This document shows positions 1 through 5,650 of a stretch of DNA of 7,201 bases, piece by piece. Both the position numbers and the translations under genes were made by a program. Source of the DNA: an uncultured Alphaproteobacteria bacterium. Its GTDB lineage: Bacteria > Pseudomonadota > Alphaproteobacteria > Sneathiellales > Sneathiellaceae. How positions within the stretch are numbered: the stretch's first letter is position 1; each line of letters starts with the position of its first letter. The stretch spans positions 1 through 7,201 of the forward strand of contig CALEMG010000336.1 in assembly GCA_937910835.1 (NCBI GenBank). Reading direction: 5' to 3'. The notes under the pieces were generated by a model. The model searched no databases. It was given only the letters and a program-made list of their open reading frames with translations, and was not told where the DNA came from.

Positions 1-199
1 CTTCTTCGCCCTCAAATTATCGCTCTGCCAGAATTTCTCCTTTATGCAAGACAAGAACCCCATGTAGCCCCGCAAGCGTTCCATCTGCCACCGCCGTGTC
101 AATTTGTGTTTCCAATGCCTGATCCTCCGACCATGCGGGAGTGGCCATGAAAAGAAGCCCTCCCAATGTAATGAGAAACAATCTGCCTATCCGACCCAT
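1..199 (-). pseudogene. Serine hydrolase (beta-lactamase family), 5' part with an in-frame stop
   Basis: The gene runs off the left edge, so only its N-terminal part is visible. The ATG at 199-197 is chosen because GAGGAG lies seven bases upstream (complement of 207-212); a TTG at 217 is in frame but has no such support. Residues 1-25 form a signal peptide (basic MGRIGR, a hydrophobic stretch, then ATPAWS before EDQ), so the product would be exported. The following HGVLVLHKGEILAER matches the first strands of class C beta-lactamase/penicillin-binding-like hydrolases, whose catalytic SxxK lies further on. TAA at 19-17 then interrupts the frame, and the same frame continues FEGEE. Family members usually read ERYF-G-E here, so the stop looks like a Tyr codon (TAT or TAC) changed to TAA. 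It could be a true pseudogene, a sequencing error or a rare readthrough. Only a 60-residue product would be made from the sequence as given. Confidence 0.65.
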
Positions 200-256
200 C
201 AAAGCACTCCTCTGCAAAGTTAAAGCTGCGTATAACTATGTAGAAACTCGCACGCC

Positions 257-289
257 ATGTTATCACCCCCGCCGAAAAAGAAATGTCAA
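257..289 (-). promoter_or_regulatory. Candidate promoter for the serine hydrolase
   Basis: On the minus strand a perfect TTGACA -35 box lies at 289-284. The best -10 options are GATAAC (264-259, 19-bp spacing) and TAACAT (262-257, 21-bp spacing), each matching four of six consensus positions. This would start transcription roughly 45-50 bases upstream of the hydrolase ATG, just after the LysR stop codon. The -35 is convincing, but the spacing is long and the -10 weak. The hydrolase could instead be co-transcribed from the LysR gene upstream. Confidence 0.3.
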
Positions 290-303
290 TCCGACAGCCC
301 GCG

Positions 304-1176
304 TCAAGCTGCGTCAGTCGCCTCTGATACGATCCAATTGAGCAGTGCATCACGCGCCGGATTCACCGGGCTCTTATCGGGATAGACAAGGTAATAGCCA
401 ATCTGATCCTGCCGCCTGTCCTGCCAGAGATTGACCAGCTTTCCCGCGGCAAGATCGGCAGTCGTAAGCAGGCGCGGCGCAAGCGCGACACCCTGCCCGT
501 TTGCCGCCGCGTCCATAGCGAGTGCAGTTTGGTTGAAGCGGAGCAAGCGGTGGCGGGCGACAAGCCCGGCTTCTTCCATCAGCGTCTCCCAATGAGTATG
601 GCTGTCCTGAATAAGCTGCAGGTTCGTGAAATCACTCAACTCCCTGATCGGACCAGCCTCCTCAGCATAGTTGGGGCTACAGACGGCGCAAAGGTCCAAT
701 GGCGCGAAAAGCTCGAAAACCAGGCCGGATCCAACGGCAGGCCGTCCCTGGCGGATGGCCAGATCGACACCGTCCGACTTAAAGTTAGCGAGCTCTTCAC
801 TGGCAATGGTCTGCACTTCTATATCCGGATAGAGGCGAGCAAAGGAACTCAAGCGGGGAACCAGCCATTTCGAGGCAAATGATGGTGTAACGCTGATCGT
901 CACCCGGGGCCCGTCGGTCCTGAATTTTTGTGTGGCGCTCTCAATCATGGCGAGAGCACGACGAATAGGCACATGATAGTTGCGCCCCACGTCGGTGAGC
1001 TCCAGACCGCGCGCCTTCCGGGAAACGAGCCGAACAGCCAGGTCGGCCTCAAGCCGCCGTACCTGCTGCGCCACCGCCCCTTGCGTCAGGTTCAATTCAT
1101 CCGCCGCTGCGCGAAAACTGAGATGCCGCGCCGCCGCATCGAACATTTTAAGCGAATTCAGATTTGGGGTCCTCAC
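304..1176 (-). CDS. LysR-family transcriptional regulator, GcvA-like
   Basis: This 290-residue protein has the usual LysR length. Residues about 5-64 are the winged helix-turn-helix DNA-binding domain, with the typical NSLKMFDAAARHLSF opening, the AADELNLTQGAVAQQVRRLE recognition region and the wing RKARGLELTDVG. Residues about 90-285 are the periplasmic-binding-like effector domain. The segment near residues 214-236 (FNQTALAMDAAANGQGVALAP) is characteristic of the GcvA/AmpR branch. The start is GTG at 1176, supported by AGGGAAG just upstream and by family N-termini; the first internal ATG would cut into the first helix. The gene is divergent from the SDR at 1290, the classic arrangement of a LysR regulator and its target, with autoregulation likely. 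The serine hydrolase lies downstream on the same strand, so control of it is also possible. The effector is unknown. Confidence 0.93.
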   Translation of the reverse strand: MRTPNLNSLKMFDAAARHLSFRAAADELNLTQGAVAQQVRRLEADLAVRLVSRKARGLELTDVGRNYHVPIRRALAMIESATQKFRTDGPRVTISVTPSFASKWLVPRLSSFARLYPDIEVQTIASEELANFKSDGVDLAIRQGRPAVGSGLVFELFAPLDLCAVCSPNYAEEAGPIRELSDFTNLQLIQDSHTHWETLMEEAGLVARHRLLRFNQTALAMDAAANGQGVALAPRLLTTADLAAGKLVNLWQDRRQDQIGYYLVYPDKSPVNPARDALLNWIVSEATDAA

Positions 1177-1193
1177 TGAACTTCCCTAAGACA

Positions 1194-1206
1194 GTAGATT
1201 TTCTAC
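1194..1206. promoter_or_regulatory. Candidate LysR operator (inverted repeat, T-N11-A)
   Basis: GTAGA-TTT-TCTAC is a perfect 5-bp inverted repeat with a 3-bp centre. T1195 and A1207 also satisfy the loose T-N11-A LysR box. It lies 18 bp upstream of the LysR start codon and is centred about 65 bp before the transcription start predicted for the SDR. LysR regulators typically place their recognition site at about -65, where it also permits autorepression. The assignment is inferred from symmetry and position only. Confidence 0.45.
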
Positions 1207-1229
1207 AGTCATGCGCGACGAAACATGAT

Positions 1230-1262
1230 TTGTCAAGCGCGGGCACCCTACGCATATATGCG
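1230..1262 (+). promoter_or_regulatory. Candidate SDR promoter with overlapping 12-bp palindrome
   Basis: TTGTCA at 1230-1235 is a near-consensus -35. CATATA at 1253-1258 follows at 17-bp spacing as a possible -10. The -10 lies inside the perfect palindrome CGCATATATGCG (1251-1262). A regulator bound there would cover the -10, so this may be a second operator. The predicted start near 1265 leaves a leader of about 25 bases. Confidence 0.4.
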
Positions 1263-1277
1263 CCAATACCTATTAAC

Positions 1278-1284
1278 GGAGGAA
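1278..1284 (+). promoter_or_regulatory. Ribosome binding site that fixes the SDR start
   Basis: GGAGGAA lies five bases before the ATG at 1290. It decides between this start and the in-frame ATG at 1164, which would add 42 residues that overlap the LysR gene and its promoter region. Confidence 0.85.
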
Positions 1285-1289
1285 CGATC

Positions 1290-1994
1290 ATGGCATCGAC
1301 GAAAGTGGCTCTTGTTACCGCGGGCGGTAGTGGCATGGGCGCGGATGCCGCGCGGCGACTAGCGACGGACGGCTACAAGGTGGCAATCCTCTCCTCCTCG
1401 GGCAAGGGCGAGGCTTTGGCCGAAGAACTTGGCGGCATCGGCGTCACCGGTTCTAATCTTGAGGGCGCGGATCATCAGAAACTCGTTGATCTCGCCATGG
1501 AGAATTTGGGGCGCAGCGACGTGCTGGCGTATTCCGCCGGGCAGGGCCCGAAGTGGCCCGTCCTCGAGATCAGCGACGACGACTGGCACCTCGGCATGGA
1601 GGTCTATCTCCTGAATGTCATCCGTCCGGCACGCCTAGTCGCGCCGATTATGGTGAAACAGGGCGGCGGCGCGATCATCAATATCTCCACTTTCGCCGCG
1701 TTCGAGTCCGATCCCCTCTTCCCGACCTCCGGTGTTTTTCGCGCTGGCCTTGCCGCCTTCACCAAACTCTTCGCCGACAAATACGCGATCGATAATGTCC
1801 GCATGAACAATATCCTGCCGGGCTTTATCAGCAGCCTGCCTGAGACTGAGGACCGTCGCGCCCGTATTCCGATGGGCCGCTACGGGAACCCCGAGGAGGT
1901 CTCCTCCCTCATCGGCTACCTCGTCTCGGGCGACGCGGCCTATATCACCGGGCAGAATATCCGCATCGACGGGGGCCTGACCCGCTCCGTCTGA
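1290..1994 (+). CDS. SDR-family oxidoreductase homologue with atypical active site
   Basis: This 234-residue protein has a single Rossmann-fold domain, close to the usual classical-SDR length. The nucleotide-binding turn is T10-A-G-G-S-G-M-G17 (family TGxxxGxG, with Ala in the second position). YSAG (81-84) replaces NNAG, and Asn109 matches the structural Asn of the catalytic tetrad. Ser133 in INIST is the expected catalytic Ser. The NxxLPG and ITGQNIRIDGG motifs near the C-terminus are typical of FabG-like SDRs. The canonical YxxxK is missing: the aligned positions read S147-GVF-R151 in the segment FPTSGVFRAGLAAFTK. Ordinary NAD(P)H-dependent carbonyl reduction is therefore uncertain. The protein may use other residues or bind nucleotide without classical catalysis. 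Divergence from the LysR gene suggests LysR control. A decayed relative lies at 3931-4129. Substrate is unknown. Confidence 0.9.
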   Translation: MASTKVALVTAGGSGMGADAARRLATDGYKVAILSSSGKGEALAEELGGIGVTGSNLEGADHQKLVDLAMENLGRSDVLAYSAGQGPKWPVLEISDDDWHLGMEVYLLNVIRPARLVAPIMVKQGGGAIINISTFAAFESDPLFPTSGVFRAGLAAFTKLFADKYAIDNVRMNNILPGFISSLPETEDRRARIPMGRYGNPEEVSSLIGYLVSGDAAYITGQNIRIDGGLTRSV

Positions 1995-2023
1995 GCAACA
2001 CACCCGATGTCAAGTTATCTGCG

Positions 2024-3652
2024 CTAGTCTGCGAGGACTTCGAGGGCGCCCGCCACTTCCACACGATCCCTGCCCGCGGCCTTAGCGGCATAAAGTGCAT
2101 CATCCGCTTGCTTGATCAAATCTTCCGGATCTTTGCCAAATGCCGGATACATGGCAATGCCGATGGAAATTGAAATAGTGCCCAACGTATTATTGTCACT
2201 GACCAATTTTAAATTTCGCACAGCATCACATAAACGGTCGGCAATCTCGATGGCCTCTTCCTGCGAAGCTCCCGGCAGGACCACGGTGAATTCTTCCCCG
2301 CCATATCGGCACGCAACATCATGTCCGCGAATGCCGTCACGCATGGCGCTGCCAACCTGTGTCAATACACGGTCGCCCGCATCATGGCCGAAATTATCGT
2401 TGAAGCGCTTGAAGTGATCGATATCAATCATCAGTACCGCTATTTGCAGCTTTTCCCGTTTCGCCCGCAATATCTCCTTTTGCAGCATTTCCATCAGGAA
2501 GCGGCGATTATAGAGCCCGGTCAAGCTATCTCTAATGGCTTGATCCCGCAGGCTCTGCCGGAGTTTTATGTTGGCAACGGCAAGGCTGATCTGTTCCGCA
2601 AGTACTGATGCAATCTGTAACTCTTCGCTGGTGACCTCACCCTTTTCCTTCACAAGATGCAGAGCCCCCATAATCTCACCATGCGCGGACATGGGGAGGC
2701 AACGCGTCTGTTCAATCTCAACAGTTTTCAAATGCGGACAGACAACGGCGCTCTGATCTTCACTGTGGGGATGCATATGTCCCGTCCGAAGCGCCCAACA
2801 GCTGTCCGGGGAGTAGCTGACATCCCCTTTCCAGGTTCCGCCCCAGCATGCGATGATATCGACAGCATTACGCGAAGACTTGAAAATGGCCAAGGCTCCG
2901 CCAACGTCCGGCAGTAGGTCCGGCACTAGGTTTTCAATAATTTCTGTTGTTTCGTCCGTGTTATTGCACGCACTCAAGAGGGTGCCCAGATTCTGAAGAC
3001 GGCGAACATCTTTTGTTCGTTCAATCACCCGGTCTTCAAGTTTCAATTGCTCCCGCCCAATTTGCTTTGAAAGGTTTTGAGACGCGAAAAACCCCAGTAT
3101 TCCAGCGATAACAGCGCCCAAGGCTGCAAAAATGAAAAATTCTTTCCACCGACCATCAACGACTTCAATAACTTTTCCCAAAGAATTAGAAACACGCACA
3201 ACCCCCGCTTCATCGGCGATTTCGAAAGGAACCGCAACATACATCATATCCATTTTTAGGGTGTTACTGAATCTAGTTGACGTTCCCCGTCCATTATTTC
3301 TGGCGTCGACAATTTCGGGACGATCCTTGTGATTATCCATCTTCAGGACGTCTTCGGCGGTCAAACCTGAATCCGCAACAACCACACCATTATCCAGAAT
3401 GATGGTGACCCGGCTGTCCAGCAAATGACCGTGGCTCACCGCAAAGTCCTGATAGTCCTCCTGGAGGATGGGCGCTTCCGTTTCTAGGGTTTTTGAAAGC
3501 CGCTCGGCATAGTTAGTGATTTTCACTCGATGCCAATCATCCAGCACGTCGCCGAGATGAAACACGCCAAATAGTCCGAATGCGCCAAAAACAAGGAGCA
3601 TCAGCACCATCGGGAGCGCTATGATACGGATACTGCCGTAATTTTTTGTCAT
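2024..3652 (-). CDS. Membrane diguanylate cyclase with periplasmic sensor, GAF and GGDEF domains
   Basis: The protein has 542 residues. Transmembrane segments lie at about 9-32 and 171-190 and enclose a periplasmic domain (33-170). Its VTIILDNGVVVADS and TLKMDMMYVAVPF stretches resemble single-Cache/PhoR-type sensors. A short linker (about 195-220, charged, possibly coiled coil) leads to a GAF domain (about 225-362). The C-terminal GGDEF domain begins at DSLTGLYNRR (375-384). It has the metal-binding DIDHFKRFND region, an intact GGEEF active site (451-455) and, five residues before it, the RxxD inhibitory I-site R442-D445. It should condense two GTP into c-di-GMP with product inhibition. No EAL or HD-GYP domain is present. 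The GAF domain carries Cys269, Cys285, Cys305 and Cys318 with several His. The ATG at 3652 just precedes the first membrane segment, but its Shine-Dalgarno match is weak. The gene converges with the SDR, 29 bp apart. Confidence 0.93.
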   Translation of the reverse strand: MTKNYGSIRIIALPMVLMLLVFGAFGLFGVFHLGDVLDDWHRVKITNYAERLSKTLETEAPILQEDYQDFAVSHGHLLDSRVTIILDNGVVVADSGLTAEDVLKMDNHKDRPEIVDARNNGRGTSTRFSNTLKMDMMYVAVPFEIADEAGVVRVSNSLGKVIEVVDGRWKEFFIFAALGAVIAGILGFFASQNLSKQIGREQLKLEDRVIERTKDVRRLQNLGTLLSACNNTDETTEIIENLVPDLLPDVGGALAIFKSSRNAVDIIACWGGTWKGDVSYSPDSCWALRTGHMHPHSEDQSAVVCPHLKTVEIEQTRCLPMSAHGEIMGALHLVKEKGEVTSEELQIASVLAEQISLAVANIKLRQSLRDQAIRDSLTGLYNRRFLMEMLQKEILRAKREKLQIAVLMIDIDHFKRFNDNFGHDAGDRVLTQVGSAMRDGIRGHDVACRYGGEEFTVVLPGASQEEAIEIADRLCDAVRNLKLVSDNNTLGTISISIGIAMYPAFGKDPEDLIKQADDALYAAKAAGRDRVEVAGALEVLAD

Positions 3653-3930
3653 TTACTTAATACAAAACCTTCATACTACCTAAGATAAATATTAAATTCA
3701 TCAATTTCTATCTTAATTACAGTAAAAACTGAAATCATATAGAATAAAAAGGACATCCATCCGCCATTTTTAGCGTTATTATATTAACAATACTATAATG
3801 TCGACTCCCATTACAGATTATGACAAGGCACGCGGCACCGACAGCCCGAATAATCCCGGAAAAGAGGGAGTATTTCGATCCAGTCACAGTCATAAATTTT
3901 CACAAGCATTTACATAGGGGTGGCATATTC
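3653..3930. other. AT-rich intergenic region upstream of the diguanylate cyclase
   Basis: No gene is supported here. The half nearest the cyclase is strikingly A/T-rich and should contain its promoter, but no -35/-10 pair stands out on the minus strand. A perfect TATAAT lies on the plus strand at 3794-3799 without a good -35. The half nearest the SDR remnant returns to a more balanced composition. A 39-codon plus-strand reading frame (3798-3917) has no ribosome binding site and no recognisable similarity. Confidence 0.6.
3681..3715. repeat. Inverted repeat TAAGATA-N21-TATCTTA
   Basis: Two perfect 7-bp inverted arms (3681-3687 and 3709-3715) are separated by 21 bp and lie 29-63 bp upstream of the diguanylate cyclase start codon. 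The arms could be regulator half-sites about 28 bp apart, centre to centre. In DNA this AT-rich such a pair could also arise by chance. The loop is too long and too AT-rich for a terminator. Confidence 0.3.
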
Positions 3931-4129
3931 ATGGCATCGGAGAAAGTGACTCTACCAACTTTTTACCGATAACTATGGCGCCGACAATGTGTACATGAAC
4001 AATATCCTGCCAGAGAACGAAGAACGGCGACAAAGCATTCCCATGGACCGCTATGACGAGACCGAGGAAGTCGTCGGGCTGAGCCATCTGGTTGCTCTTG
4101 GCGCGATGGCCATCGGGACAAGGAGCTGA
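3931..4129 (+). pseudogene. Decayed SDR gene, relative of the intact SDR at 1290-1994
   Basis: The remnant opens with ATGGCATCGGAGAAAGTG (MASEKVTL; intact copy MASTKVAL), then hits TAA at 3970-3972. In a shifted frame (from about 3959) it reads LFTDNYGADNVYMNNILP, matching residues 160-177 of the intact SDR. It continues ENEERRQSIPMDRYDETEEV and ends at TGA 4127-4129. About 149 codons (roughly residues 9-157) are missing after the N-terminus, and one base is lost from the AAA codon for Lys159. Seven codons (GFISSLP) and part of the tail near the ITGQNIRIDGG motif are also missing. Many differences in the retained part fall at third codon positions, so the copy seems to have diverged under selection before decaying. 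It ends three bases from the PPK2 stop codon. No functional protein is expected. Confidence 0.88.
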
Positions 4130-4132
4130 GCT

Positions 4133-4891
4133 CTACATCGAGATGGCGCCGCTTTTCAGGTGCTTCTCGTCATACTCAAAAATAATTTCCGGATCGGGAT
4201 GCGCGCGATGCTCATCCTTGTCCGGGCAATCTACATTGGCCATGATATGACGGATGACGTTGAGTCGCGTCAGCTTCTTATTATCGGCGCGCGCCACATG
4301 CCACGGCGTCACCGGGTTATGGGTGCGGGCCAGCATCTCATTGCGGGCGGCGCTATAATCCTCCCATTTTTCGATGGCGACCGCATCGATCGGGCTGATT
4401 TTCCAGGTTTTAAGCGGGTTCCGCCGCCGATCCTCCAGCCGCTCGATCTGCTCGGGCTTGGAGATATCAAGATAATATTTAAACAGCTGAATACCGCTTT
4501 TCACGAGAAGATGCTCGAATGGCAGTACCGCGCCCATAAAGCTTTCATATTCCGTGTCGGTGCAGAATCCCATCACCCGCTCCACCCCGGCGCGATTGTA
4601 CCAGCTCCGGTTAAAGAGGACCATTTCCTGTTCCGACGGCAGATGCGCTGCATAGCGCTGGAAATACCAGCTCGACTGCTCCCGGTCGGACGGCTTGCCG
4701 AGCGCGACGACGCGGGTCTCCCGCGGGGAGAGATGCTCAGTGATGCGTTTAATCGTGCCGTCCTTGCCGGCCGCGTCCCGCCCCTCAAAGATGATCAGGA
4801 TTTTGAGGTCATGCTTGATGATATGCCGCTGCAGTTTGACCAGCTCAATCTGCAACCGCTCCAGCTCTTTCTTGTATGCCTTCTTGTCCAT
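4133..4891 (-). CDS. ppk2: Polyphosphate kinase 2 (PPK2, class I type)
   Basis: This 252-residue single-domain protein carries the PPK2 signatures. The Walker A loop is GRDAAGKDGTIKR (37-49), followed by LSPRETRVVALGKPSDRE (54-71). The Walker B region is LFNRSWYNRAGVERVMGF (92-109). The lid segment RLEDRRRNPLKTWKISPID (151-169) is followed by W176 and the CPDKDEHRAH tail. Enzymes of this family transfer phosphate between polyphosphate and nucleotides in the cytoplasm. Length and motifs point to class I (nucleoside diphosphate to triphosphate), but substrate preference (ADP or GDP) cannot be read from sequence. The ATG at 4891 follows an AGGGGCGA-type ribosome binding site. The gene is divergent from the TetR gene and converges with the SDR remnant. 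No exopolyphosphatase or PPK1 gene is nearby, so it seems to act as a single transcription unit. Confidence 0.95.
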   Translation of the reverse strand: MDKKAYKKELERLQIELVKLQRHIIKHDLKILIIFEGRDAAGKDGTIKRITEHLSPRETRVVALGKPSDREQSSWYFQRYAAHLPSEQEMVLFNRSWYNRAGVERVMGFCTDTEYESFMGAVLPFEHLLVKSGIQLFKYYLDISKPEQIERLEDRRRNPLKTWKISPIDAVAIEKWEDYSAARNEMLARTHNPVTPWHVARADNKKLTRLNVIRHIMANVDCPDKDEHRAHPDPEIIFEYDEKHLKSGAISM

Positions 4892-4925
4892 CTTCGCCCC
4901 TGCCGCTTATGCCTGTTTACAATCT

Positions 4926-4953
4926 ATCATAGGTCTCGGGCGCCAAACCGCAA
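4926..4953 (-). promoter_or_regulatory. Candidate ppk2 promoter
   Basis: On the minus strand TTGCGG (4953-4948) and TATGAT (4931-4926) are separated by 16 bp. The predicted start is about 28 bases before the ppk2 ATG, leaving room for its ribosome binding site. This is a consensus-based guess. Confidence 0.35.
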
Positions 4954-4997
4954 GGCTCCGCTACCCTGCCTCTTACGGTCGTCGTCTTCTCCTTTCC

Positions 4998-5025
4998 TTG
5001 ACAGCCACGATATTTTATACATAAT
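4998..5025 (+). promoter_or_regulatory. Promoter of the TetR-hydrolase operon, probably giving a leaderless mRNA
   Basis: A perfect TTGACA -35 (4998-5003) and a CATAAT -10 (5020-5025, five of six matches) are spaced 16 bp apart. Counting from the -10, transcription should begin at 5032-5033, that is, at the A of the TetR ATG. No Shine-Dalgarno sequence lies before that ATG, which agrees with leaderless translation. Confidence 0.6.
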
Positions 5026-5035
5026 CACTGTTATG
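5020..5035. promoter_or_regulatory. Candidate TetR operator overlapping -10 and start codon
   Basis: CATAA-N6-TTATG is a perfect inverted repeat. The left arm is the first five bases of the -10 and the right arm contains the TetR ATG. A dimer bound here would block the promoter directly, so negative autoregulation of the TetR-hydrolase operon is the natural reading. The arms are short, and the true operator may be longer. Confidence 0.45.
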
Positions 5036-5638
5036 CCAAAACAAGTCGACAGTGCCGCGCAGAAAAGGATGATTGCCAAAGCGGCGATCCATGTGATCAA
5101 CAAGGCGGGCCTTGACGGCACGCGGCTTCGCGATGTCGCGCGGGCGGGCAATATAACAACCGGCGCGGTCACCCATTATTTCGATGGAAAGGATGCCGTG
5201 CTGGAGGCCGCGCTTGGCGAGATCGTGCGGCGCACATTGGCGCGGATCGATACGCCCGTAAAAGCGGGAAGCGGCCAGGATATCCGGACCTTTCTCCGCC
5301 GAGTGGCAGCCTACCTCCCCCTTGATGACGAGGGCCGTGCCGAATGGCGGGTCTGGCTTGCCTTCTGGGGCCGTGCCATCGCCGATGAACGGCTTCGCGC
5401 CCAGCATCAGGCCTATTACAGCGCCTTCGTGACACGGATTGCGGAGTATTTGCGGGCGCTTGACGGCGCGCCAAGGAGCCAGAAACGCGCCGACCAAACC
5501 GCCGATGCGCTGATCGCGGCAATCGACGGGATCGGAACTCGGGCAACGCTGGAGCCTGATGACTGGCCCGCCAGACGCCAGAAAGACACCCTCACCGCCC
5601 TGTTAACTCCCCTACTAGAAAATTACCGCACCTCTTAA
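5033..5638 (+). CDS. TetR-family transcriptional regulator, BetI-like
   Basis: This 201-residue protein has the typical TetR length. Residues about 8-57 form the helix-turn-helix domain: KRMIAKAAIHVINKAGLDG, then TRLRDVARAGNITTGAVTHYF as the recognition unit, then DGKDAVLEAAL. The remaining helical domain has EWRVWLAFWGRAIADERLRA (104-123), which resembles the C-terminal ligand-binding region of BetI-type regulators. The frame is open far upstream, across the opposite strand of ppk2, but the ATG at 5033 fits the domain start and the promoter exactly. The dienelactone-hydrolase-family gene begins 12 bp after the stop, so the two are almost certainly one operon. The regulator probably senses a substrate or product of that hydrolase and represses its own promoter. 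The ligand is unknown; betaine or choline sensing should not be assumed from the family name. Confidence 0.93.
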   Translation: MPKQVDSAAQKRMIAKAAIHVINKAGLDGTRLRDVARAGNITTGAVTHYFDGKDAVLEAALGEIVRRTLARIDTPVKAGSGQDIRTFLRRVAAYLPLDDEGRAEWRVWLAFWGRAIADERLRAQHQAYYSAFVTRIAEYLRALDGAPRSQKRADQTADALIAAIDGIGTRATLEPDDWPARRQKDTLTALLTPLLENYRTS

Positions 5639-5642
5639 GGAG
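5637..5642 (+). promoter_or_regulatory. Ribosome binding site of the hydrolase, overlapping the TetR stop
   Basis: AAGGAG begins within the TetR TAA (5636-5638) and lies eight bases before the ATG at 5651. This supports the start choice and translation from a shared mRNA. Confidence 0.8.
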
Positions 5643-5650
5643 CTCGACCG

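Noticed and set aside
200..217. TTG start for the serine hydrolase
   Set aside because: The GAGGAG ribosome binding site lies inside this stretch and serves the ATG at 199, which also gives a normal signal peptide.
1..1176. AmpR/ampC-like pairing of the LysR regulator with the serine hydrolase
   Set aside because: AmpR and its target are divergent, whereas here the hydrolase lies downstream on the same strand. The divergent partner is the SDR, so hydrolase control is only a secondary possibility.
1164..1289. 42-residue N-terminal extension of the SDR
   Set aside because: It overlaps the LysR start and the promoter region. The Rossmann fold begins right after the ATG at 1290, which has a strong ribosome binding site.
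1635..2003. 122-residue minus-strand frame antisense to the SDR
   Set aside because: It is a shadow of a GC-biased coding region, with low-complexity composition and no motif or ribosome binding site. Similar antisense frames across ppk2, TetR and the hydrolases were rejected for the same reason.
3798..3917. 39-codon plus-strand reading frame (MSTPITDYDKARGTDS...)
   Set aside because: There is no ribosome binding site, its ATG overlaps a TATAAT, no family is recognisable, and it ends just before the SDR remnant. It could be a leader or a chance frame; not supported as a gene.
4160..5032. Open frame extending the TetR protein upstream to 492 residues
   Set aside because: It runs antisense through ppk2, whose motifs are unambiguous, and TetR proteins begin at the helix-turn-helix domain. 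The ATG at 5033 fits both the domain and the promoter.
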